Below are positions 58,163 through 64,000 of a stretch of DNA of 64,000 bases, one piece after another. Positions within the stretch are counted from its first letter, which is position 1; each line of letters starts with the position of its first letter. Position numbers and translations under genes: made by a program. The notes under the pieces were generated by a model. It worked only from the letters and a program-made list of their open reading frames with translations, searched no databases and was not told the origin of the DNA. Origin of the DNA: UBA6168 sp041752395 (GTDB lineage: Bacteria > Bacteroidota > Bacteroidia > Chitinophagales > Saprospiraceae); NCBI GenBank assembly GCA_041752395.1, contig JBGSWN010000232.1, positions 1-64,000 on the forward strand, given 5' to 3'.

Positions 58163-59294
58163 AGGGCTTTTCCAAAAAGTCCATAAAATTGTTGGGTGTC
58201 ACTACCATTGTCTCCTTAACTTGGTAATTGGAAGTGAACATCGTTGGAAAGGTCACTTTTTTGCTAGGATTCCATTTAAACTCATAGGCGAACAATTTGC
58301 CACCCGTTTCTTCCACATAATCAATCTCCTGCTGGGCATAGGTGCGCCAAAAATAGCTGCGGCGGAACCGCTCCGCATAGTTGTTCACTTTCATTCGCTC
58401 CGCAATGATGAAGTTCTCCCAGAGTTGACCCACGTCGTTTCGCTTCGCAAACGGTTCAAAATTGTCAATCACTGCATTGCGGATGCCAGTGTCGTAAAAG
58501 TAAATCTTCCGGCTGGTGGTAATTTCGTTCCGAAGGTTTCGGCTGAACGGGCCCAGCCGAAACACCACGAATGCTTTTTCCAACAAATCAATATAGTTGT
58601 TCACGGTTTCCTTGCTCACCTGAAGCGTGTTGGCCAATTCGTTGAGCGATACCTCGTGGCCTATCTGCCAGGCCAGCGCCAGCACCAATTTTTCCAATAA
58701 TTGCGGTTTCCGTATGCCTTCGAGGTTGTAGAGGTCTTTGTACAAATAGCTACTGGCGAGGTTGCGAAGTTGGAGCTGCGCTTGTTCAGGGTGCATGACC
58801 ACATCTGGGTACATTCCAAAAAGTATCCGCTCCTCCAGTTTGCCAAAAGCCCTCGCAAACCCCTGGTAATCAACCAGTTCCGGGTAGCTGACTGGAAACA
58901 TTTTATACTCAAATTTCCGTCCAGTCAGTGGTTCGTTCACCTCGCTGCTAATATCGAGGGCAGAAGAGCCCGTTACTACCAGTTGCACTTCTGGGAGGTT
59001 GTCCGTGATGAGTTTGAGCGTCAGGCCGATATTTGGCACCCGCTGTGCTTCGTCAATAACCACTAGCCGGGCATTGCCTACCAATCGTCGCAGGCCGTCG
59101 AGTGAAGCATTGGTCAGCAACAGCCTAACTGACTGCTCATCACAGTTGAGGTAGGTTTTTTCGCCTTCGGTAAATTGTTCCGCCAGTATTTTCACCAGCG
59201 TCGTCTTTCCTATTTGGCGGGCACCAAGTAGCACCAAAGCCTTGCCTTGGTTCATTCTTGCTTGCAGCAATGTGGTCAATTTTCTTGGTATCAT
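58161..59294 (-). CDS. ATP-binding protein with DUF4143 domain
   Basis: A 377-residue AAA ATPase. VLLGARQIGKTTL is Walker A, LVVIDEAQRVPNIG is Walker B with the AAA_14 signature, and VVTGSSALDISSE is sensor I. The C-terminal DUF4143 domain has a winged-helix segment (LANTLQVSKETVNNYIDLLEKAFVVFRL) and a PD-(D/E)XK-like end (QEIDYVEETGGKLFAYEFKW). Such genes are numerous in Bacteroidota, often solitary; the function is unproven. Two tandem 32-bp repeats sit directly upstream of the ATG. Confidence 0.85.
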   Translation of the reverse strand: MIPRKLTTLLQARMNQGKALVLLGARQIGKTTLVKILAEQFTEGEKTYLNCDEQSVRLLLTNASLDGLRRLVGNARLVVIDEAQRVPNIGLTLKLITDNLPEVQLVVTGSSALDISSEVNEPLTGRKFEYKMFPVSYPELVDYQGFARAFGKLEERILFGMYPDVVMHPEQAQLQLRNLASSYLYKDLYNLEGIRKPQLLEKLVLALAWQIGHEVSLNELANTLQVSKETVNNYIDLLEKAFVVFRLGPFSRNLRNEITTSRKIYFYDTGIRNAVIDNFEPFAKRNDVGQLWENFIIAERMKVNNYAERFRRSYFWRTYAQQEIDYVEETGGKLFAYEFKWNPSKKVTFPTMFTSNYQVKETMVVTPNNFMDFLEKP

Positions 59295-59295
59295 G

Positions 59296-59359
59296 TTAAT
59301 TTGGAGATTACGATGGCCAAATTTACATTAATTTGGAGATTACGATAGTCAAATTCACA
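59296..59359 (-). repeat. Two tandem 32-bp repeats upstream of the DUF4143 gene
   Basis: 59296-59327 and 59328-59359 share ttaatttggagattacgat and differ at a few later positions. The first copy's end reads TAAATTTG on the minus strand, a good -7 box. The repeats abut the ATG and overlap the psuG 3' end by five bases. Confidence 0.7.
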
Positions 59360-60281
59360 ATTTTTTCTCAAAAGCACTCATCTCCACCGCCACCTTCGCA
59401 GCCAGCCTCGCATTATTCAGCACCAGTTCGATATTCGCCCGCAGGCTCTCGCCGCCCGTCAGTTCCTTTATTTTTCCCAATAAAAAAGGCGAAACTTCCT
59501 TGCCGCTGATGCCCAGCCGTTCCATCTCGGCCAGTGCTGCTTCGGTCGCTGCTTGGATGGGAGCGGCCAGCGGCTCGTGCTCCGATGGGATGGGGTTGGC
59601 GATGATGGCGCCGCCATTTAATCCAGCCAAACATTTGATTTTCAGCACCTTGGCAATTTCGGCAGGCGAATCGAGGCGGTAGTCCACGCCGAAGCCGCTG
59701 CTACGGGTGTAGAAAGCAGGGAACTCGTCCGTTTGGTAGCCGATGACGGGAACACCGTGTGTTTCGAGGTATTCCAGTGTCAGGCCGAGGTCGAGGATGG
59801 ATTTTGCGCCAGCGCAAACAACGGCGACGCTGGTTCGGGCCAGTTCTTGCAAGTCGGCGGAGATGTCCATGGTCAAGGTAGCGCCCCGGTGTACGCCGCC
59901 GATGCCGCCCGTGGCGAAGATGCGGATGCCTGCCATTTCGGCGATGAGCATGGTGGTGGCGACGGTGGTAGCGCCTGGTTTGCCGCTGGCCAATAAAAAT
60001 GGCACATCCCGGCGGCTGACCTTGGCTACGCCTCGGCCTGTTTTTCCTAAAAGATCAATTTCAGCTTCGGAAAGCCCGACTTTTAGTTTGCCGTTGAGGA
60101 TGGCGATGGTGGCTGGCATGGCGCCATTTTCCTGCACTGTTTTTTCCACTAAAAATGCGGTTTTCACATTCTCGGGGTAGGGCATTCCGTGGGAAATGAT
60201 GGTACTTTCGAGGGCTACGACGGGCTGGCCGTTTTGCAGGGCCTCATTTACCGAAGGTGAAATTTCGAGAAAAGGGTTCAT
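59355..60281 (-). CDS. psuG: Pseudouridine-5'-phosphate glycosidase
   Basis: A 308-residue PsuG, which cleaves pseudouridine 5'-phosphate to uracil and ribose 5-phosphate. VVALESTIISHGMPYPEN is the start signature; GKTGRGVAKVSRRDVP contains the active Lys region; ATGGIGGVHRGA, GAKSILDLGLTLEYLET and GANPxxxE-like ANPIPSEHE are conserved. The companion kinase PsuK is not adjacent. A word-type repeat and the DUF937 terminator lie upstream. Confidence 0.93.
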   Translation of the reverse strand: MNPFLEISPSVNEALQNGQPVVALESTIISHGMPYPENVKTAFLVEKTVQENGAMPATIAILNGKLKVGLSEAEIDLLGKTGRGVAKVSRRDVPFLLASGKPGATTVATTMLIAEMAGIRIFATGGIGGVHRGATLTMDISADLQELARTSVAVVCAGAKSILDLGLTLEYLETHGVPVIGYQTDEFPAFYTRSSGFGVDYRLDSPAEIAKVLKIKCLAGLNGGAIIANPIPSEHEPLAAPIQAATEAALAEMERLGISGKEVSPFLLGKIKELTGGESLRANIELVLNNARLAAKVAVEMSAFEKKL

Positions 60282-60353
60282 GTGGTGATTGGTGACTAGT
60301 GATTCGTGATTGGGAGGGGAAGGTAAGGCTTATTGATTTTTTTAAACAAAAAA

Positions 60354-60375
60354 GGGCGTGACCGAAGCCACGCCC
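60354..60375 (-). terminator. Terminator of the DUF937 gene
   Basis: Arms gggcgtg (60354-60360) and cacgccc (60369-60375) with an 8-base loop; on the minus strand it is followed by a run of T. A second mini-hairpin (aattggc/gccaatt) lies at 60400-60418. Confidence 0.75.
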
Positions 60376-60448
60376 ATGCTGTATTTTTTGAAAAATGGAA
60401 TTGGCGAAGAGCCAATTTCTAAATTTCCCAATTTCTAATTTCAAGAAA

Positions 60449-61078
60449 TTACTTGCCGCCAAAAAGCTTGCTGAGTAGGCCCTTGCCTACCATGCCAGCC
60501 ACATCGTCCATCACGGAGCCGTCGCCGTCCTTGTCCAAGAAACGGGTAGCTATGTCCATGAGCGGGTTGCCGGCTTGCTTTTGCTGGCCTACGCTGTTGG
60601 TGAGGAGGCCAGCGATGCCAGCCATGTCGAGTCCCTGTTGTTGTTTTTGTTGGCCAAGCATGCTCATGACCATTGGCGCAAGCATGGTCATGAGGCTGCC
60701 AGTTTTGCCACTGTCAAGGCCGCTCATTTTGCTGATCATGTCAATGGCACCTCCTTGGCTTGGGCCAAGAATATGATTCACGATACCGGCGCCGTTCATG
60801 GCACGGGATTGTTCTGGTGCTGCTTGTCCGCCGCCGCTGAACATGCCCATGAGGTTGCCGAGGAGGCTGCCGTCGTGGTCGCGTTCGAGGGCGTTGTTGA
60901 GGCTGGCTGCACCTTCGGGTGTAGAGGCGTTTTTGGCCAAACCGGCAAGCAGCGTGGAGACGATGCTCTGCGTGGCAGTGGCTGTTTGCTCAGGACTGGC
61001 GCCGCCGATTTGATTGCTTAGGTGACTGACCACATTTTCGTCCAGTTGGCCGTGCAGTAGATCGAATAAATTTCCCAT
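60449..61078 (-). CDS. DUF937 domain-containing protein
   Basis: A 209-residue protein: MGNLFDLLHGQLDENVVSHLSNQIGGASPEQTATATQSIVSTLLAGLAKNAST is the DUF937 start (paired helices), followed by Met/Gln-rich low-complexity sequence (GQQKQQQGLDMAG) and a C-terminal DKDGDGSVMDDVAGMVGKGLLSKLFG, an EF-hand-like acidic loop with YidB-like ending. No signal peptide. Function unknown. The ATG at 61078 is chosen over the open frame to 61186. Confidence 0.85.
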   Translation of the reverse strand: MGNLFDLLHGQLDENVVSHLSNQIGGASPEQTATATQSIVSTLLAGLAKNASTPEGAASLNNALERDHDGSLLGNLMGMFSGGGQAAPEQSRAMNGAGIVNHILGPSQGGAIDMISKMSGLDSGKTGSLMTMLAPMVMSMLGQQKQQQGLDMAGIAGLLTNSVGQQKQAGNPLMDIATRFLDKDGDGSVMDDVAGMVGKGLLSKLFGGK

Positions 61079-61264
61079 GATTTTTTTTCTTTTAAGATTG
61101 ATAAATAATGCCGCAGTTGGCGACGGTTCAATGCTTGTGACGTAAATCTGTTGGCAAGTATCGGATTTGTTGTCGAGAAAATTCAATTTCCAAGTTTAAT
61201 TCTACCTGAAGCCTTTCTTTATTGGTGTTTTTGAAAAACTGGGATGCGTAGCTTCTAGCTGCAG

Positions 61265-61297
61265 TTTGTGTTATTCAAAAAAATCACACTACCTTGC
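61265..61297 (+). promoter_or_regulatory. Candidate promoter of the HD-PycTM gene
   Basis: TTTG (61265-61268), 21 bases, then TACCTTGC (61290-61297), 19 bases upstream of the ATG. Confidence 0.5.
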
Positions 61298-61316
61298 CTC
61301 TCAAACAAACAGCAAC

Positions 61317-62522
61317 ATGAGCCGGGAACTACACAGCCCATCCGAGGAAATTATCGCGCAGACCGACATCGCCAGCTTGGCGCAGCAGTTCGTCCTAAAT
61401 CTTTTCAACCAAAAAAACGATGCCCGCCTGGTGTTCCGAACCTATCGGCAGGCGATGGAGATTGTGAAAATGGTGAACAGCCTGGCGCAAGCCAACGGCT
61501 CCACGGAAATGGAGTGGGAAACGGCGGCGCTGGCTGCCTGGTTCAGCAATGCGGGCTATCTTTTCGATTATCAAAACCCGGAACCGAAGAGCATTGAACT
61601 CGCCGAGAAATTTTTTGCTGCGCACCATTTTTTACCGGAACGCAAGGCGGAAATAATTGCGACGCTTCGGGGATTTTTCAATGACCAATCGCTGCGCACC
61701 ACCGAGGGGCAGTTGCTCTCCGATGCAGTGAATGCGGTGTATTTTGGCAACAGCTTTTTTGAAAATTCGCCCCTGATGCGGCTGGAACAGGAATTGGTGC
61801 TGAACCGCCATTCTGGCAAGGAAGAATGGGAGCAATTCCAATTACAACAGTTGCTGAACATGCGATTTTTTACTTCCCATGCCAAGCTCACCTACGAGCC
61901 TATCGTCGCCAAGCATATTTTATCGCTAAAAGAGCGGCTCGACAAGCGTAAGGACAGCAACCAAAACGAAAAAAAATTCCAAGGACTCAAGCGAAAATTG
62001 TCGCCGGGAGCGCAGACGTTCCTGCGAACGAGCTACCGAACGCATATCAACCTGAGCGCCATCGCCGACAACAAGGCGCATATCATGATCAGCGTCAACG
62101 CCATCTTGATTTCAGTGCTGATTTCCGTGACTACCTACCGAAACATGACCGAAACAAACCCTGCCGTGCTGATGCCAGTGGTGATTTTCCTTGTGACAGG
62201 GCTCTCGTCACTCATTTTTGCGGTATTGGCGGCCCGCCCAAAAGTGACTTCACTCATCAACGACGGTACGCCAATTGACGATGCCAAGCGCAACTTGATG
62301 TTTTTCGGGAATTTCGTCTCTCTGAAAGCCGAGCGCTACGAGGAACTTTTGGATGAAATGTTCAAGGACAGCGACCTGCTTTATGGCAACATGGTGCGAG
62401 ACCTCTACAACCTCGGCAAGGTGCTCGACCGCAAGTACCGCTTCTTGTCCATTTCCTACAATATTTTCATGGTGGGATTTGTGGCTACTGTGCTGTTGTT
62501 TTTGGTCGTGCTTTTTAGTTGA
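61317..62522 (+). CDS. Degenerate HD domain fused to PycTM (DUF5706) membrane effector-like domain
   Basis: A 401-residue protein. The N-terminal half (about 20-145) follows the helical plan of HD phosphohydrolases, but the HD dipeptide position reads AAWFSNAGY instead of AALFHDIGY and the first His is missing, so metal catalysis is unlikely. The C-terminal part (about 235-401) starts RTSYRTHINLSAIADNKAHIM, the PycTM/DUF5706 signature, with two central helices and a third at the C terminus. PycTM is the membrane-disrupting effector of Pycsar anti-phage systems, activated by cCMP/cUMP. No pyrimidine cyclase is adjacent, so a defence role is only a possibility. ATG 61317 is preferred over 61266. 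Confidence 0.78.
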   Translation: MSRELHSPSEEIIAQTDIASLAQQFVLNLFNQKNDARLVFRTYRQAMEIVKMVNSLAQANGSTEMEWETAALAAWFSNAGYLFDYQNPEPKSIELAEKFFAAHHFLPERKAEIIATLRGFFNDQSLRTTEGQLLSDAVNAVYFGNSFFENSPLMRLEQELVLNRHSGKEEWEQFQLQQLLNMRFFTSHAKLTYEPIVAKHILSLKERLDKRKDSNQNEKKFQGLKRKLSPGAQTFLRTSYRTHINLSAIADNKAHIMISVNAILISVLISVTTYRNMTETNPAVLMPVVIFLVTGLSSLIFAVLAARPKVTSLINDGTPIDDAKRNLMFFGNFVSLKAERYEELLDEMFKDSDLLYGNMVRDLYNLGKVLDRKYRFLSISYNIFMVGFVATVLLFLVVLFS

Positions 62523-62557
62523 AACAGCTTCGTAGAAGCCTGACAATCAACACCTTT

Positions 62558-63313
62558 TCAAAACTTTAACGTCAATCCATTCAACCAAGAATAAGTGACT
62601 TCGGGTGCGTCAATGGGCAGCGCCTTGTCTGTTTGTAAAGTGAAATCGGTGAAAAAACTGAGTTTTTTGCCGAGTGGCGTATCCAGGCGGCACTCAGTGG
62701 CGAGGCGGTAATTGTTCCAATCTGTGATTTGCGGTTGAAAATAGGTGGTGCTCACAAGCGTCACACCCTCCCAAGGCCGGAAGGTGAAGGAAAGGTAGTT
62801 GCTCAGTCGGTGCCAATTCCGGTCGGCGGTGGCATCCGTGAAACTGTTGTGCTCAAACAGGTATGCCGAACCAAGATAGACCCTGCTTTTGCCAGTTGAA
62901 TTTTTGAAAATGCGATAGCGGAGGCCGCCGCCGCCCAACGCCCGAAGCTCGATGTAGAGCAATTTGTTGAATTGCGCTTGCGCAAAAAACTCCATGGAAA
63001 GCGGATCGGTGATTTTACGATTGTATCGTAGGTGCGCAAACCCGGCGTTGTTGAACTGCTTGCCGCCTGCCCGCAAGAACTTGCCATCTAGTAGGAAAAG
63101 CAGGAGGCTTTTGCCCTGCTTGTACTCAATTTGGGCGGCGGTGTTCAGTTGCAGCACTTCTTCTTGCACCTTGATGAGGTTGGCGCCGAAGCGAAGGTTG
63201 CCGTACCAATGTACCGAATCGTTCGTGCCCGTGATGCGCTGTTCTTCGATATTGACGATTTGAGCGGATAGGAACGAGGGGAGGAATACCAATAATATTA
63301 CGAGATGTTTCAT
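62558..63313 (-). CDS. DUF481-like outer-membrane beta-barrel protein
   Basis: A 251-residue protein with a signal peptide (HLVILLVFLPSFLSAQ) and alternating beta strands typical of the DUF481 barrel: VHWYGNLRFGANLIKVQEEVLQLN, FAHLRYNRKITDPLSMEFFAQAQ, LGGGGLRYRIFK, RLSNYLSFTFRPWEGVTLVSTTYFQPQ, and a final strand ending in Phe. Function unknown. Convergent with the HD-PycTM gene; rplS lies upstream on the same strand. Confidence 0.75.
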   Translation of the reverse strand: MKHLVILLVFLPSFLSAQIVNIEEQRITGTNDSVHWYGNLRFGANLIKVQEEVLQLNTAAQIEYKQGKSLLLFLLDGKFLRAGGKQFNNAGFAHLRYNRKITDPLSMEFFAQAQFNKLLYIELRALGGGGLRYRIFKNSTGKSRVYLGSAYLFEHNSFTDATADRNWHRLSNYLSFTFRPWEGVTLVSTTYFQPQITDWNNYRLATECRLDTPLGKKLSFFTDFTLQTDKALPIDAPEVTYSWLNGLTLKF

Positions 63314-63340
63314 GGCTTCAGTTGGCTTTTTTGAAAATAG

Positions 63341-63376
63341 AAAACGCCTTGCAAACCAGTGGCTGCAAGGCGTTTT
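63341..63376 (-). terminator. rplS terminator
   Basis: Perfect 13-bp arms (63341-63353 and 63364-63376, aaaacgccttgca and complement) with a 10-base loop, between rplS and the DUF481-like gene. Confidence 0.8.
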
Positions 63377-63397
63377 TTATGAAAACCGCTTCGAAAA

Positions 63398-63769
63398 TTA
63401 CTTGGCTGGTGCGGCCACACGCAGGAACTTGCGCTCCTTGATACGTGCCTTTGCGCCAATGGCGCCACGCAGGTAGTACAACCTTGAGCGGCGTACCCTT
63501 CCGCGCTTGAGGATTTCAATCTCCGCAATGGCTGGAGAAGTGAACGGGAAAATACGCTCAACCCCTATGCCGCTGGAAATTTTGCGAACGGTAAAAGTTT
63601 TCGTAGCTCCAGTACCTTTTATTTGGATGACATTGCCCTTGAATACCTGAATCCGCTCCTTGCTACCCTCAATGATGCGGTAGCTAACGGCAACAGCGTC
63701 GCCGGCACGGAACTTAGGGAAGTCAATTTTCTTAGCAAGTTGCTCTTGAACGTAAAGAATCGCGTCCAT
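63398..63769 (-). CDS. rplS: 50S ribosomal protein L19
   Basis: A 123-residue L19: FRAGDAVAVSYRIIEGSKERIQVFKGNVI, TFTVRKISSGIGVERIFPFTSPAIAEIEILKRGRVRRSRLYYLR are the conserved blocks. It lies at the 30S-50S interface. It stands alone here, not in the rpsP-rimM-trmD-rplS operon. A TACTTTTG box lies 40 bases upstream. Confidence 0.96.
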   Translation of the reverse strand: MDAILYVQEQLAKKIDFPKFRAGDAVAVSYRIIEGSKERIQVFKGNVIQIKGTGATKTFTVRKISSGIGVERIFPFTSPAIAEIEILKRGRVRRSRLYYLRGAIGAKARIKERKFLRVAAPAK

Positions 63770-63808
63770 TTTTCTACTATTTAATAATGATGAATTTCAA
63801 AAGAGGCG

Positions 63809-63816
63809 CAAAAGTA
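63809..63816 (-). promoter_or_regulatory. -7 box TACTTTTG for rplS
   Basis: The reverse complement of 63809-63816 matches TAnnTTTG. Confidence 0.5.
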
Positions 63817-63877
63817 AGTGTTTTTTTAACTTAAAAAAGGTTTTTTCAAAAATTATATTTCTTGCGGAAAGCTTCCG

Positions 63878-64000
63878 TTATCGCACCAGCGTTGCGTATC
63901 CCCTGTAGTTGAAAGGTTCGCCCCGGGGCCCGGTGAAGCTGACCACGCAAACATAGACACCAGTCATGGCCGTTTTTCCGCTGTTGCCAATCTGGCCGTT
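63878..64000 (-). CDS. 3' end of a T9SS cargo protein (gliding-motility/type B sorting domain)
   Basis: Only the last 40 codons are in the window; the frame continues past base 64000. The tail reads TAMTGVYVCVVSFTGPRGE, then a short segment, then GYATLVR. This is the last strand pair of the gliding-motility-associated C-terminal (type B) sorting domain, whose consensus is a GVYVYVV..T..G....KG.VTLIR pattern. The protein is therefore probably secreted by T9SS. No upstream domains are visible. Confidence 0.7.
   Translation of the reverse strand, partial: NGQIGNSGKTAMTGVYVCVVSFTGPRGEPFNYRGYATLVR

Overview
The window is a contiguous piece of a Bacteroidota chromosome, most likely a Saprospiria- or Chitinophagia-like bacterium. 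The pointers are: promoters with the phylum-typical -7 box TAnnTTTG (upstream of cysS, rpmH, tRNA-Gln, rplY, rplS and purF); type IX secretion (T9SS) sorting domains on secreted proteins; SprB-type repeats; a probable sphingolipid gene pair (serine palmitoyltransferase plus an Aur1-like PAP2 protein); and the long Bacteroidota forms of PurF and arginine decarboxylase. Gene density is high, with mostly short transcription units on both strands and weak Shine-Dalgarno sequences. There is no rRNA, CRISPR array or prophage. One intact insertion sequence is present.

Layout. 0-6.5 kb is an envelope and surface-sugar block: a truncated SET-domain gene, lptC, CDP-glucose 4,6-dehydratase, an RfbC-like epimerase, a membrane-anchored SGNH hydrolase, and a three-gene cassette of NodU-type carbamoyltransferase, DUF5989 micro-membrane protein and SxtJ-like membrane protein. 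6.5-13.5 kb holds a 1944-residue secreted metalloprotease with ten SprB modules and an outer-membrane barrel. 13.7-24.9 kb is metabolism and signalling: asd, an ALDH8A1-like dehydrogenase, purF, a hybrid histidine kinase with its Hpt partner, tRNA-Gln, and an EF-G paralogue with an altered G3 motif. 25-36.5 kb has a membrane class III cyclase, an HGSNAT-like acetyltransferase, moeA, a Bax inhibitor-1 protein, an SGNH lipoprotein, lipB, a thioesterase and arginine decarboxylase. 36.6-47.1 kb has an SDR/GNAT pair, three toxin-antitoxin pairs (two of the same UPF0175/DUF3368 type, in opposite orientation), the probable sphingolipid pair, an orphan PqqB-like protein, an S41 protease and homogentisate dioxygenase. 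47.1-64 kb is housekeeping: nucleoid-associated protein, pdxA, rsmA, an ISAs1-family element inserted at the rsmA terminator, an NlpC/P60 hydrolase, a nitrilase-like amidase, rplY, rpmH, cysS, a MoxR ATPase, a DUF4143 ATPase, psuG, a degenerate HD-PycTM membrane protein, rplS, and the 3' end of a T9SS cargo gene.

The most unusual features are intergenic. Many spacers carry words of about 7-35 bp arranged as near-tandem copies and/or long inverted pairs. Two families recur within the window: a 31-bp palindromic element seen three times, and a gttgataaggg-based hairpin seen twice. Other spacers have the same architecture built from different words. The gene findings I rate highest are the carbamoyltransferase/DUF5989/SxtJ cassette, the probable inositol-phosphorylceramide gene pair, and the solitary HD-PycTM protein whose HD residues appear lost. 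All functional calls come from reading the sequence; no database search was run.
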